From NCBI RefSeq assembly GCF_003054045.1, contig NZ_QBKH01000003.1, positions 186,001 to 250,000 of the forward strand: a stretch of DNA of 64,000 nt. The letters are read 5' to 3'. The stretch is from Sphingobacterium faecium (GTDB lineage Bacteria; Bacteroidota; Bacteroidia; Sphingobacteriales; Sphingobacteriaceae). The notes beneath the pieces were generated by a model. The model saw only the letters and a list, made by a program, of their open reading frames with translations, searched no databases and had not been told where the DNA came from. Below are positions 1 through 9,495 of the stretch, piece by piece. Position 1 is the first letter of the stretch. Every line of letters starts with the position of its first letter. Both the position numbers and the translations under genes were made by a program.

Positions 1-2640
1 GGTTCACCTGACGGTTCTGCCAATGTGCTCATTCGTGGAATTGGAACTTTGGGCAACAACAGCCCTTTATATATTATTGATGGTATGCCAAGTACTAAAT
101 CCATGAATGAAATATCTGGACTTGATATTGAATCGATTCAGATTCTTAAAGATGCATCTTCATCAAGCATCTATGGCTCTCGCGCAGCTAATGGGGTAAT
201 CATTATTACGACAAAAAAAGGGGGTAAAGGTGCTACACGTGTAGATGCACGTGTATCTACTGGTATCAAAAATTATGCAAAATCATTGGACTGGCTGGAT
301 ACCCAGCAACGGGGGCGTGTACAATGGCAAGCTGGACGTCATGATGGTACAGATCCAAACTTTGGAGTTTATACGTTTAAAGATGTGCAAAATAGTGATG
401 GCAGCTGGCAACTGAATGAAATTATAGTACCCGAATATATTGATGATGCTAAGACAATGCGTGCTGCCAATACCGATTGGGTACAGGAAGTGGGACAGAC
501 GGCTTTGGTACAGAATTACAATGTAAGCTTAATGACGGGTAACGATAAGAGTAGAGCACTCTTTTCTGTGGATTATTTCGATAATCAAGGAACGGTTAAA
601 GGAACGTATTTTGAACGTCTGTCCGGTCGGTTAAATACAGATTTTAATTTACTGGAGGGTCGTGTGAAAATAGGTGAAAACTTATCGATCACCAAAATAA
701 AACAAGATGTACTAGGCAATGTGTTAGATCGCACGCGTAATATACAACCGATCGTTCCTGTACATACTGTAGATGGTATGGGTTGGGGTGGTCCTGTAGC
801 AGGGATGAGCGATCGCCAAAATCCGGTTAGACTGATCGCCGATAATGAGCAGAATAGACGAAATATGCTGCGTTTATTTGGCGATATGTATATCGAAGTG
901 AAATTGTTAGAAAATCTAAAATTTAGATCCATGCTTGGGATGGACTATTCTTTTCTCTGGGACCGCAATATGCAGAAAACCTATGTTTCTGGATTTATGT
1001 CCGAAAATACAGCAAGTTTAAACAATGTTAATAATAGATGGGGTAACTATGTGTGGAATAATACGCTGACCTATAAATGGATCCTGAATGAAAAGCATCA
1101 TTTTGATTTTTTGGCTGGTCAGGAGCTCATAGATTATTATGCTGAGAATCTGCAGGCAGGACGTCGTAAATTTGCTTCTGAAGATCCCGATTATATGTAT
1201 CTGGATGCTGGAGAGGGTATTCAAACAAATAGTGGGAGTGGTACTGCCTACCGACTGCTTTCGTATTTTGGAAAAGTAAACTACAATTTAGCGAATAAAT
1301 ATTTGCTATCTGCAACAGCAAGATACGACGGTTCGTCCCGATTTGGAGCTAACAATCAATTTGGTTGGTTCCCTGCTTTATCTGCAGGTTGGCGTTTAAG
1401 TCAAGAAGATTTCCTGAAATCTGTCGATGTCATATCAGATCTGAAGATACGCTATGGTTGGGGAAAAGTAGGTAATCAAGAGATTGGTGATTTCGCTTCT
1501 TATGGGATGTATCAAGCGAGTTATGCGACTAATCCAACATGGGATCCTGACAATGGAACCGCATACGATATCAATGGTGCTGGTACAGGTACACTACCTT
1601 CTGGATATAGACGTGTGCAGCAACCTAACCCTAATCTACGCTGGGAATCGGCTACTCAGCATAATATTGGTGTGGATTTTGGATTTTTTAATCAAAAACT
1701 AACAGGTTCATTCGATTATTTTAAAAAGAACACCTCGGATATCCTGATATCGCCACCTTTTATTGCCACTTTGGGTGAAGGGGGCAATCGTTGGGTAAAT
1801 GGAGCAAGTATGTCAAATAGGGGATATGAATTTTTGTTATCCTATTCATCATCTCATAACAATTGGAAGTATTCCGTAACGGGAAACATGGCTGGATACC
1901 GCAATAAAATAGTCAAACTACCAGAGGATGTTATTAATTCTTATCCTGGAAATGGGGTAGATCAAACCATTTTAGGAAGGCCACTTAATTCCATGTTTGG
2001 ATATGTAGCGGATGGTCTTTTTAGAACCATGGAAGAGGTAAATGCGCATGCAGAACAGGTCGGCAAAGGGTTAGGACGAATCAGATATCAAGATATCAAT
2101 CAAGATGGTCGAATCGGTGATGAAGACCGAACTTGGCTAGGTATTGCCGATCCAGATTTTATTTATGGAGTAAATTTCTCGGTAGGCTATAAGCAATGGG
2201 ACTTGAGTATGTTCTGGAATGGGGTTTATGGTGGTTTGGTTAACAATTCTGCTAAAGGTTATACGGATTTTATCAGCTTTTTTGGTGGTGAAAATTATGG
2301 TACACGCGTACTGGATGCATGGTCACCACAAAACTCGCAATCAGATATTCCAGCTTTATCATTTAACGATCTCAATAATGAAAAAAGATTCTCTAGTTAC
2401 TTTGTAGAAAGCGCCTCTTATTTTAAGTTGAGAACACTGGAATTGGGATATAGTTTGTCCTCATCTGTATTGAAAAGAATTAAAAGTCAGGGAGTAAGAT
2501 TCTATGTATTAGGCGAAAACCTGTTGGCATTTAAAAAGAGCTGGGGAAATTATAAATATACAGGTGTAGATCCAGAAACCCCAAATTCGGGGTATCCAAT
2601 TCCGTTTTCAATTACCGCAGGTATAAATGTTTCATTTTAA
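1..2640 (+). CDS. SusC/RagA-type TonB-dependent outer-membrane transporter (5' end outside window)
   Basis: The frame is open from base 1, so the signal peptide, carboxypeptidase-like N-domain and TonB box lie upstream of the window. What is visible starts inside the plug domain (VLIRGIGTLGNNSPLYIIDG) and contains the hallmark SusC block YGSRAANGVIIITTKKG near visible residue 58. A long beta-barrel follows and ends in the aromatic signature ITAGINVSF. About 879 residues are seen; SusC proteins usually have 1000-1100. It should import oligosaccharides across the outer membrane together with the SusD lipoprotein that starts 13 bases downstream. The GH32 enzyme after that suggests fructan (inulin or levan) fragments as substrate, which is inference from context. 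Confidence 0.95.
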   Translation, partial: GSPDGSANVLIRGIGTLGNNSPLYIIDGMPSTKSMNEISGLDIESIQILKDASSSSIYGSRAANGVIIITTKKGGKGATRVDARVSTGIKNYAKSLDWLDTQQRGRVQWQAGRHDGTDPNFGVYTFKDVQNSDGSWQLNEIIVPEYIDDAKTMRAANTDWVQEVGQTALVQNYNVSLMTGNDKSRALFSVDYFDNQGTVKGTYFERLSGRLNTDFNLLEGRVKIGENLSITKIKQDVLGNVLDRTRNIQPIVPVHTVDGMGWGGPVAGMSDRQNPVRLIADNEQNRRNMLRLFGDMYIEVKLLENLKFRSMLGMDYSFLWDRNMQKTYVSGFMSENTASLNNVNNRWGNYVWNNTLTYKWILNEKHHFDFLAGQELIDYYAENLQAGRRKFASEDPDYMYLDAGEGIQTNSGSGTAYRLLSYFGKVNYNLANKYLLSATARYDGSSRFGANNQFGWFPALSAGWRLSQEDFLKSVDVISDLKIRYGWGKVGNQEIGDFASYGMYQASYATNPTWDPDNGTAYDINGAGTGTLPSGYRRVQQPNPNLRWESATQHNIGVDFGFFNQKLTGSFDYFKKNTSDILISPPFIATLGEGGNRWVNGASMSNRGYEFLLSYSSSHNNWKYSVTGNMAGYRNKIVKLPEDVINSYPGNGVDQTILGRPLNSMFGYVADGLFRTMEEVNAHAEQVGKGLGRIRYQDINQDGRIGDEDRTWLGIADPDFIYGVNFSVGYKQWDLSMFWNGVYGGLVNNSAKGYTDFISFFGGENYGTRVLDAWSPQNSQSDIPALSFNDLNNEKRFSSYFVESASYFKLRTLELGYSLSSSVLKRIKSQGVRFYVLGENLLAFKKSWGNYKYTGVDPETPNSGYPIPFSITAGINVSF

Positions 2641-2653
2641 TCGTAACCTTGTC

Positions 2654-4378
2654 ATGAAAAAATCAATATATATATGTTACACTGTGTTATCGCTAATATT
2701 AGTGAGCAGCTGCAGTGATTATCTGGATATCAATCCCAAAGGTCAATTGGGCGAAAATCAGTTGAATAATGTGGAGGCAGCAGAAAATCTGGTCATTGCT
2801 GCATATTCTTCATTGGGTAATGAAAACTATAATAATAAAACAAATAGCCTATGGCCATATGGCGATTTGAGGAGTGGAGATGCTTACAAGGGAGGTGCTG
2901 GTACGGGTGATATGGAAGAATGGAACCTCTACGAGACCTTTGTCTCTATGCGGGTAGATGTTGGCGGATTGGATCAAAAGTGGTACCGACAATATGTTGC
3001 CATATCACGTGCAAACAATGCTTTACGAGTTATAAATGGTCTGAATGCAACTGACTATCCTAAGAAAGACATCCGCACCGCTGAAATGCGGTTTTTGAGG
3101 GCTCATTATATGTTTGAGCTCAAATTACTTTTCAAGTATATCCCTTTTGTAGATGAAAACTTAGCACCAGAGGATTATGTTACCATATCCAATCGGGAGT
3201 ATTCTGATACTGAACAATGGAATAAGATTATTGATGAATTTAGATTTGCAGCCACTACATTGCCCGAACAACAGGAGGGTCATAAAGGGAGAGCTAATCA
3301 ATTTATGGCTAAAGCATATCTAGCGAAGGCTTTACTATATGCGGCATATGAGCAAAATGAGCAACATCAGGTGACAGGTATTAATAGCCAAAAATTGGAA
3401 GAAGTGGTGAAGCTTGTCACGGAACTCGAGGGACGCTATGACTTGTCACAGGATTTTGCTTTTAACTTTCTGTGTGAATATGAAAATGGTCCTGAGTCTA
3501 TTTTTGCAGTGCAGAATTCGCTGAATGATGGAACAGAATTTGGTCGTTTAGATTGGAGTGCTATGCTCAACTATCCCATGAACAATGAGTATGGTTGCTG
3601 CGGTTTCCATCAACCAAGTCAAAATCTAGTCAATGCATTCAAAACCGATAATGAGGGTTTACCACAGTTTACAGGATTTAACAATCTAGATCTAACAACT
3701 GCTGCACAGGTGAAAACACAAAATGTGGATCCTAGATTATTGCATACGGTAGCTATCGTCGGTCTCCCATATAAGTATAAAACTGATTTTATCTTTCAGA
3801 ATAGTTGGGTTCGCCAAATCGAAACTTATGGCAACTATATGTCATTGAAAGAAGTGGTGTTATATGATAACCCTTGTTTTAAAAAGGTAAATCCATTTAT
3901 GAGCAGTAGTAAAAATAGGGATATTATCAGATTTGATGATGTCTTGCTCTGGAAAGCTGAGTCTTTGATCGAATTGGGTAGACATACGCAGGCATTACCC
4001 ATTATAAATAAAATCAGGAAACGGGCAGCTGAGAGTACGTTTAGATTGGTGGATCGTGAAGGTGCGCCTACAGGTCAATTTAAAGTTGCCGCATATGTAG
4101 ATGGGGTAAACTGTACTTGGAATCAAAATTATGCACGTGAGGCATTGCGTTGGGAGAGAAGATTGGAATTTGCTATGGAAGGGTTTCGGTTCTTTGATCT
4201 GGTACGTTGGGGAATTGCGGATACATATATCAATGCTTACTTGCAGAAAGAAAAAACACGACGAAATTATTTGGCAGCTTCGGTATTTAAGAAAAGTAGA
4301 GATGAATATTTTCCGATACCATTGTCGCAAATCAATTTCAGTAAAAAACTATATGTCCAAAATTTTGGTTGGTATTAA
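2654..4378 (+). CDS. SusD/RagB family glycan-binding outer-membrane lipoprotein
   Basis: A 574-residue surface lipoprotein that caps the SusC channel and binds the glycan. The N-terminus MKKSIYICYT leads into a hydrophobic segment and the lipobox LVSSC, with Cys20 as lipidation site, followed by the family phrase DYLDINPKGQL. The C-terminus has the usual RagB ending (DEYFPIPLSQI). The open frame extends upstream to 2627, but that would overlap susC and put nine residues before the signal peptide, so the ATG at 2654 is preferred. It belongs to the classical RagB/SusD type, unlike the two later SusD proteins of the window. It is the middle gene of susC-susD-GH32. Function is well supported; ligand identity is inferred from the GH32 neighbour. 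Confidence 0.94.
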   Translation: MKKSIYICYTVLSLILVSSCSDYLDINPKGQLGENQLNNVEAAENLVIAAYSSLGNENYNNKTNSLWPYGDLRSGDAYKGGAGTGDMEEWNLYETFVSMRVDVGGLDQKWYRQYVAISRANNALRVINGLNATDYPKKDIRTAEMRFLRAHYMFELKLLFKYIPFVDENLAPEDYVTISNREYSDTEQWNKIIDEFRFAATTLPEQQEGHKGRANQFMAKAYLAKALLYAAYEQNEQHQVTGINSQKLEEVVKLVTELEGRYDLSQDFAFNFLCEYENGPESIFAVQNSLNDGTEFGRLDWSAMLNYPMNNEYGCCGFHQPSQNLVNAFKTDNEGLPQFTGFNNLDLTTAAQVKTQNVDPRLLHTVAIVGLPYKYKTDFIFQNSWVRQIETYGNYMSLKEVVLYDNPCFKKVNPFMSSSKNRDIIRFDDVLLWKAESLIELGRHTQALPIINKIRKRAAESTFRLVDREGAPTGQFKVAAYVDGVNCTWNQNYAREALRWERRLEFAMEGFRFFDLVRWGIADTYINAYLQKEKTRRNYLAASVFKKSRDEYFPIPLSQINFSKKLYVQNFGWY

Positions 4379-4455
4379 TAATATTAAATTGAACTACGGG
4401 AAAAAGGTGGAAAAGCAATGATAGATAATCTGGAATTTTATAAACTTAAAAGCAT

Positions 4456-5952
4456 ATGGTAATGAGGAAATTATTAGGTATTTTATTGGTTTTGACAGTA
4501 TTTAATAGCTGTCATACGTCGTCGAAAACAAAGTCTGTAAAGAATGAAAAATATAGACCTACCTATCATTTTACTCCCAAAGCGGGATGGATGAATGATC
4601 CGAATGGAATGATATTTTTAGATGGAACTTACCATCTGTTTTTTCAACATAATCCAGATTCGACTGTATGGGGACCGATGCATTGGGGACATGCTACGAG
4701 TACGGATTTAATTCATTGGGAAGAACAACCTATTGCTTTATTTCCAGATAGCCTCGGGACTATCTTTTCGGGTAGTGCTGTAATTGACAAAGACAATACT
4801 GCTGGATTTGGTAAAGATGCCTTAGTGGCAATCTTTACACATCATAATCATAAAATCGAAAACCAGAAAACAGGGTTGCATCAATATCAAAGTATCGCTT
4901 ACAGCTTGGATAAAGGAAAGTCATGGACGAAATATGAAGGTAATCCAGTGTTGCCAAATCCAGGAATTTGGGATTTTCGTGATCCAAAAGTGATGTGGCA
5001 TGCCGAAAGTAAGCAATGGGTGATGACATTAGCTACCAAACAGTCGATTACTTTTTATGGTTCTCGCAATCTGAAAGAATGGGTCAAGCTTAGTGAATTT
5101 GGGAACGAAGTAGGCGCACATGGTGGAGTTTGGGAATGTCCAGATTTACTTCGTTTTTCGACGCCTGATGGTGAAAAATGGGTATTACTTGTGAGCATCA
5201 ATCCAGGAGGACCTAATACTGGTTCGGCAACGCAATATTTTGTGGGTGAGTTTGATGGTAAAACTTTTACTTCGAATCAGCACGATATTAGATGGATGGA
5301 TTATGGACCTGACAACTATGCTGGAGTAACTTTTTCTAATACTGGCGACCGCCATATCTTGATGGGGTGGATGAGCAACTGGGAATATGCCAATACTGTA
5401 CCAGCATCTACTTGGCGAAGCGGAATGACAATAGCAAGGACACTTCATCTACAACAGGTAAATAATGATTGGTATTTGGTCTCGATACCTATCACAGGGA
5501 CGGGCAGCGTGGAAGAAATTGGAGATGCAACGCTGGAAAATGGGTCATTAGATTTGAGCAAATATATAAAAGGAAGTAATGGTGCGTTTGAATTGTCATT
5601 TGTCGTCGATCAAGTTGCTCCTTTTAATATCATATTGGGTAATGAAAAAGGAGACGAATTAGTGCTTGGATTTGACCAATCAAATCAGCAATACTATGTA
5701 GATCGGTCTAAGTCTGGAAATACTAATTTTAATTCGGCCTTTATTCATCGTACGGTGTCACCTCGTATCTCAGATCATAAAACGATCTCCTATAGATTAT
5801 TGGTCGATCATAATTCGGTGGAGATATTTGCGGATGGAGGAATATCTAATCTGAGTAACTTATTCTTTGTTGAACAGCCTTTTGATGTATTGAATTTGAA
5901 GTCTTTACACCCAGTTGGTATTAAGGATTTGAAAGTAAAAATTATCAAGTAA
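4456..5952 (+). CDS. GH32 family beta-fructosidase lipoprotein (levanase/inulinase type)
   Basis: A 498-residue glycoside hydrolase family 32 enzyme that releases fructose from fructans or sucrose. The three catalytic motifs are all present: WMNDPNG at 45-51 with nucleophile Asp48, FRDPKV with Asp176 stabilising the transition state, and ECPDL with acid/base Glu227. The five-bladed propeller is followed by a C-terminal beta-sandwich (about 345-498) ending with the family pattern VEIFADGG. A signal peptide with lipobox VFNSC (Cys19) predicts a lipoprotein. A second ATG at 4462 is an equally possible start. It follows susD by 77 bases in the same direction, so the three genes look like one fructan locus. 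Linkage preference (levan, inulin, sucrose) cannot be read from the motifs. Confidence 0.94.
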   Translation: MVMRKLLGILLVLTVFNSCHTSSKTKSVKNEKYRPTYHFTPKAGWMNDPNGMIFLDGTYHLFFQHNPDSTVWGPMHWGHATSTDLIHWEEQPIALFPDSLGTIFSGSAVIDKDNTAGFGKDALVAIFTHHNHKIENQKTGLHQYQSIAYSLDKGKSWTKYEGNPVLPNPGIWDFRDPKVMWHAESKQWVMTLATKQSITFYGSRNLKEWVKLSEFGNEVGAHGGVWECPDLLRFSTPDGEKWVLLVSINPGGPNTGSATQYFVGEFDGKTFTSNQHDIRWMDYGPDNYAGVTFSNTGDRHILMGWMSNWEYANTVPASTWRSGMTIARTLHLQQVNNDWYLVSIPITGTGSVEEIGDATLENGSLDLSKYIKGSNGAFELSFVVDQVAPFNIILGNEKGDELVLGFDQSNQQYYVDRSKSGNTNFNSAFIHRTVSPRISDHKTISYRLLVDHNSVEIFADGGISNLSNLFFVEQPFDVLNLKSLHPVGIKDLKVKIIK

Positions 5953-5957
5953 ATTTT

Positions 5958-6004
5958 ACACTATTTTAATAGTGCAACGAAGTGCTGTACTATTAAAATA
6001 GTGT
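5958..6004. terminator. Bidirectional hairpin between convergent genes
   Basis: A perfect 16-bp inverted repeat (arms 5958-5973 and 5989-6004, left arm ACACTATTTTAATAGT) with a short loop lies between the GH32 gene and the convergent serine hydrolase gene. There is no strong T-run on either side, so it may act through the stem alone or protect transcript ends. Confidence 0.7.
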
Positions 6005-6018
6005 TGCTATTCAGTATG

Positions 6019-7338
6019 TTATTCTTTAGTAAAAGTAAATTCACCTCCGCCTTGTTTCAAGACCATTGTTTTTTCTTGTGGATCAAAAGATAATACAATA
6101 CCCGCTTTCTCGAGTTTGAATGTATCTTTCTCACTAGGTTCTAACTCATTGGCAGCCTGTCCTGTGGCTTGAACAATGAGTGTGTGCCCAGATTTAGTTA
6201 TGGTGAGTTTAATCGGTACCTGATTCGACGAATAAACTCCTACATATTGATCTAACATGGAGCTATCTACTTGATAAGTTGAAAAATTTGGTATTTCAAA
6301 TGATTGATTGAAAACAGCATTTAAAACCGTTATAGGAATCTCATTACTATTATAATTAGATCCATTAGAAGTTAAGGCAAATGAAATATTTTCTTTTGGA
6401 AAATAGCTAAACACGGAAGTGAATTTATCAATTCCACCTCGATGTCCATAACTTATTTTATCATAAAATGGAGTTACCATAAGTCCTAGTCCATAATTAT
6501 CTTTCATCGTTTTCATCAGATCAAGGCTTTCTTTTTTGATAATTTTACCTTGAAAAAGCGCATTACTAAATGTCACTAAATCAGTGGGATTAGAAACGAT
6601 ACCGCCCGAACCTAGGGGAATAGAAATATCTGTTTCAGGCGCTGCGATCCAATTTTTATCGAATGTATAAGACTTAGCTTCATTATTTGCCGTGTTAATT
6701 TTGTGTCCTAAATAGGTGTTTTTTAACGATAGAGGAAGGGTTATATATTTACTTAACAGTTCTGAATAAGACGCTTGATAGATATTTTCAAGAATAAAAC
6801 TTAATAAGACATAGTTAGAATTGCTATATGATGTCTGGCTATCAGGCATAAAATCGCTTCCTACTTTTGCAATTAAACTGACCATCTCACTTTCTGATTT
6901 TGCTTGGGTATTCCAATCGGTGTAGTTATCCAATTCGGTAAAATCTGCTATTCCAGATCGATGTTGAAGTAATTGGAGTATGGTTATTTGATCTGCATTT
7001 TGAATATGGGGAAAATATTTTCTAATAGGTTGATCTAAAGTTATTTTGCGATCTTCAATAGCTTTTAATATCAGTACCGCTGTAAAAGTTTTGGATATCG
7101 ATCCAATTCTATAGGTTGAAGTTTCAGTCGCTTTGATCTGTTTTTCAACATCTGAAAATCCGATGCTATTGGTATAAATTACTTTACCAGCTTGAGAAAC
7201 AGCTACGGATCCCATGAATTTGTTATTTTGTGCTAAAGTAGAAAAATATAAATCTAACTTTTTTGTATCTATTTCTTGTCCAAATACTAGTGTAGAAAAG
7301 AATAGATAAGCTAGAAATAGAAAATGTTTAGTGTTCAT
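6019..7338 (-). CDS. Secreted serine hydrolase, beta-lactamase/penicillin-binding-protein family
   Basis: A 439-residue exported protein of the class C beta-lactamase/PBP4* fold (Pfam Beta-lactamase). A signal peptide (FLFLAYLFFSTLVFGQ) precedes the catalytic domain. Motifs: SISK at 80-83 (Ser80 nucleophile, Lys83), YSN at 171-173, and HRG at 299-301 in place of the KTG triad. A C-terminal 100-residue beta-rich extension follows. Such proteins are usually peptidases or esterases; the HxG third motif and the extension do not point to antibiotic hydrolysis. It is the last gene of a three-gene minus-strand unit and its ATG overlaps the stop of the HAAS-like gene by four bases, so the two are probably translationally coupled under PadR control. 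Confidence 0.88.
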   Translation of the reverse strand: MNTKHFLFLAYLFFSTLVFGQEIDTKKLDLYFSTLAQNNKFMGSVAVSQAGKVIYTNSIGFSDVEKQIKATETSTYRIGSISKTFTAVLILKAIEDRKITLDQPIRKYFPHIQNADQITILQLLQHRSGIADFTELDNYTDWNTQAKSESEMVSLIAKVGSDFMPDSQTSYSNSNYVLLSFILENIYQASYSELLSKYITLPLSLKNTYLGHKINTANNEAKSYTFDKNWIAAPETDISIPLGSGGIVSNPTDLVTFSNALFQGKIIKKESLDLMKTMKDNYGLGLMVTPFYDKISYGHRGGIDKFTSVFSYFPKENISFALTSNGSNYNSNEIPITVLNAVFNQSFEIPNFSTYQVDSSMLDQYVGVYSSNQVPIKLTITKSGHTLIVQATGQAANELEPSEKDTFKLEKAGIVLSFDPQEKTMVLKQGGGEFTFTKE

Positions 7339-7946
7339 AGTGATTTATTTTTTAGGTTTTTATTGAGTTTTAGAAAGAGGGTCAATATGATATAAAGGAT
7401 AATAATAAACACGAGTATGACAGGTATAAACCAATCCCCTAATTTTTCATATTCGCTATAACTAACTCCTTGTAGATTATTATATTGACCTAATACAAAA
7501 ATGTGATTAGCTCGATAAAAAAGACCTATATGCTCTGGGTTTATGATCTTAGCAATGATTAAAAAAACAAATGCAAATAAGAACAGATATAACAATGAAA
7601 AAATGATGTAAGATATTCCATTTCCAATATTTAGCATTAAAGCTTTTGCTATTTTAATTGGATTAAATGTTTTTGTCGCCTCTTTAAGTTTTCTATCAGC
7701 AACCATTGGTTTTAAAAATACCTCTGGTTGTCCTAGTTTTTCTAACACATCCAATAGATGTTCAACCTCGTTCTGATCCTTGGAGTTTTGTCGAGTACCC
7801 TCATAAATATGGCTATTTATTTCAAGCAATATTTCCTGCTGATTTTCTTTATCTAATATATGTATTGCATGGCTTACACGCTTTAGGTAATCCTTATAAA
7901 TACGGCTTGAATTAGGGTCTTTAAATGCTATTTCTTTAAATTTCAT
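7335..7946 (-). CDS. HAAS-domain-like integral membrane protein
   Basis: A 203-residue protein. The N-terminal ~60 residues form a charged helical domain (YLKRVSHAIHILDKENQQEI) resembling the HAAS/DUF1700 domain that normally accompanies PadR regulators. A linker follows, then two hydrophobic segments (about 110-135 and 172-195) and a basic tail KLNKNLKNKSL. The gene begins one base after the padR-like gene ends and overlaps the downstream serine hydrolase. Known HAAS proteins are thought to pair with PadR as sensors or modulators; a signal-relay role here is inference. Confidence 0.75.
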   Translation of the reverse strand: MKFKEIAFKDPNSSRIYKDYLKRVSHAIHILDKENQQEILLEINSHIYEGTRQNSKDQNEVEHLLDVLEKLGQPEVFLKPMVADRKLKEATKTFNPIKIAKALMLNIGNGISYIIFSLLYLFLFAFVFLIIAKIINPEHIGLFYRANHIFVLGQYNNLQGVSYSEYEKLGDWFIPVILVFIIILYIILTLFLKLNKNLKNKSL

Positions 7947-7947
7947 A

Positions 7948-8280
7948 TCAAATTGAGTTTATGGTCTTGTTGATATTATTCCAATATTTGGTCATCTCTA
8001 CTACGGTATCAATCCCGGATGCTGTGATATTGTAATATTTTCTTGGTATTCCGGAGCTTTGTTCCACCCATTTAGATACGACTAGATTTTCATCTTTGAG
8101 CCTATTCATGAGTGGATATAGTGTGCCTTCGGCAATTTCAATTGCTGTTCTCTTTTTTATCTCATTGATCAGGTCGTACCCATAATATTCTTTTTCGTCT
8201 TTTAGAATGCTTAAAACCAGAAAAGATAAAGTTCCTTTCTTAAGTTGCGATATCCATTTGTTTATAAATTCATTATTCAT
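7948..8280 (-). CDS. PadR family transcriptional regulator
   Basis: A 110-residue winged-helix regulator of the short PadR-s2 type. The DNA-binding region shows LKKGTLSFLVLSILKDEKEYYGYDL and the diagnostic wing sequence EGTLYPLMNRLKDENLV, followed by PRKYYNITASG. The C-terminal helix would mediate dimerisation. It leads the operon with the HAAS-like membrane protein and the serine hydrolase. PadR proteins commonly repress their own operon, which fits an imperfect dyad just upstream of this start. Confidence 0.93.
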   Translation of the reverse strand: MNNEFINKWISQLKKGTLSFLVLSILKDEKEYYGYDLINEIKKRTAIEIAEGTLYPLMNRLKDENLVVSKWVEQSSGIPRKYYNITASGIDTVVEMTKYWNNINKTINSI

Positions 8281-8638
8281 GATGTAAAGCTATAACAAAT
8301 ACATAGTATAACAAAGTATATATGTAAAAATATTTTATAGCTATCTAAATTGACATCATCTGGTTATTAGAGCTATAAAATCAAGTTGAATAGAAGACCT
8401 GGTGTAGGTAGTAAGCTTGTTTTTTAATGCCAATTGATCTAATCATTGTTAATTATATGATCATCTTTTTCAGACGAAGAATGGTTATCTCAAGAGATAA
8501 GCTTATTAGCTAGTATAATCAAATGGGCTAAACCTGTAGTTAGGTTAACGTTGCTGACGACAGTTTTAGCATATCTACTATTGCTATATTTAATTTATTG
8601 ATTAACTTTAAATTTAGTTTATTTTAAAATATATCAAT
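8281..8638. other. Intergenic region with an orphan short reading frame
   Basis: This divergent interval holds the padR promoter side and the esterase promoter side. Inside it, 8461-8601 (+) is a 46-codon open stretch without an ATG, reading like a charged start (SDEEWLSQEI) followed by a hydrophobic helix (LTLLTTVLAYLLLLYLIY) and a stop. It could be the decayed 3' end of a membrane protein gene. No other gene is apparent. Confidence 0.35.
8300..8326. promoter_or_regulatory. Imperfect dyad, candidate PadR operator
   Basis: Left arm TACATAGTATA (8300-8310) and right arm TATATATGTA (8317-8326) form an imperfect inverted repeat 20-46 bases upstream of the padR ATG. PadR operators are often AT-rich dyads with ATGT/ACAT ends. 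The region is very AT-rich, so chance is possible. Confidence 0.35.
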
Positions 8639-9448
8639 ATGTTATACAAAAGTCTGATCTTCTTCTTCTTCGTACTCGCTCAATTTCCGCTTTCAGCTCA
8701 GGACTATAAATTGTTAAAGGATATTTCTTATGTAGAGAAGAGCGAATCAGATTTGTATAAACAAGAACGGTGTAAATTAGATTTGTATCTTCCGGAAAAC
8801 AAATCGGATTTTGCTACGATCATCTGGTTTCATGGTGGAGGATTAGAGGAGGGTGCTAAATATGTTCCACTGGAATTGCAGGGTAAAGGAGTGGCAGTTA
8901 TTGCCGTAAATTATCGGTTAAGCCCTAAAGTTAAAGGGCCAGCTTATATTGAAGATGCCGCTGCTGCTGTTGCTTGGGCTTTTAATCATATTAGTCAATA
9001 TGGGGGTGATCCTGCTAAAATTTATGTTTCCGGTCATTCTGCAGGAGGTTATTTGGCCTTGATGGTGGGGTTGAATAAGGCATATTTGAAATCTTATGGT
9101 ATTGATGCCAATAACATAAAGGGATTAGCACCTATCAGTGCACAGACTAATACTCATTATACCATAAAGAAGGAGCGAGGCCAGTCAATGGAAATCCCTA
9201 TCATTGATCAATATGCACCTTTAAGTTTTGCTAGAAAAGATGCACCTCCAATTTTATTAATCACAGGAGACCCTAAATTGGAGTTACCTGCAAGATTTGA
9301 AGAAAACGCTCATTTAGCTGCAGTGCTGTTAAGTTTAAAACACCCTCAAACTGAGCTTTTCCAGTTACAGGGCTTTGATCATGGCGCTGTATATGCACCA
9401 GGATGCCTCTTACTGTTAAAGTGGATCGCTGCACTTGAAAAAAAATAA
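8639..9448 (+). CDS. Secreted alpha/beta hydrolase (carboxylesterase-like)
   Basis: A 269-residue exported esterase. A signal peptide (FFFFVLAQFPLSAQ) is followed by an alpha/beta-hydrolase fold with the HGGG oxyanion motif at 65-68, nucleophile elbow GHSAGG with Ser134, candidate acid in TGDPKLELP (Asp211) and catalytic His248 in FDHGA. This arrangement is that of the hormone-sensitive-lipase/BD-FAE group, which deacylates small esters or acetylated sugars. It stands alone on the plus strand, 47 bases before the metallophosphoesterase gene. The physiological substrate is unknown. Confidence 0.88.
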   Translation: MLYKSLIFFFFVLAQFPLSAQDYKLLKDISYVEKSESDLYKQERCKLDLYLPENKSDFATIIWFHGGGLEEGAKYVPLELQGKGVAVIAVNYRLSPKVKGPAYIEDAAAAVAWAFNHISQYGGDPAKIYVSGHSAGGYLALMVGLNKAYLKSYGIDANNIKGLAPISAQTNTHYTIKKERGQSMEIPIIDQYAPLSFARKDAPPILLITGDPKLELPARFEENAHLAAVLLSLKHPQTELFQLQGFDHGAVYAPGCLLLLKWIAALEKK

Positions 9449-9495
9449 AGTAATTTGGCACGGCATTCGTCTACTCTATAAGAGCGTTTGACGAT

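Noticed and set aside
585..932. Minus-strand frame inside susC
   Set aside because: Antisense shadow of a well-supported gene with no motif or signal of its own; the same applies to other short frames opposite long genes.
5958..6004. Insertion-sequence terminal inverted repeats
   Set aside because: The arms are only 15 bases apart with no transposase; it lies between convergent genes as expected for a terminator.
6019..7338. Beta-lactamase resistance gene
   Set aside because: SxxK and YxN are shared by many peptidases and esterases; the third motif is HRG and there is a C-terminal extension, so resistance is not supported.
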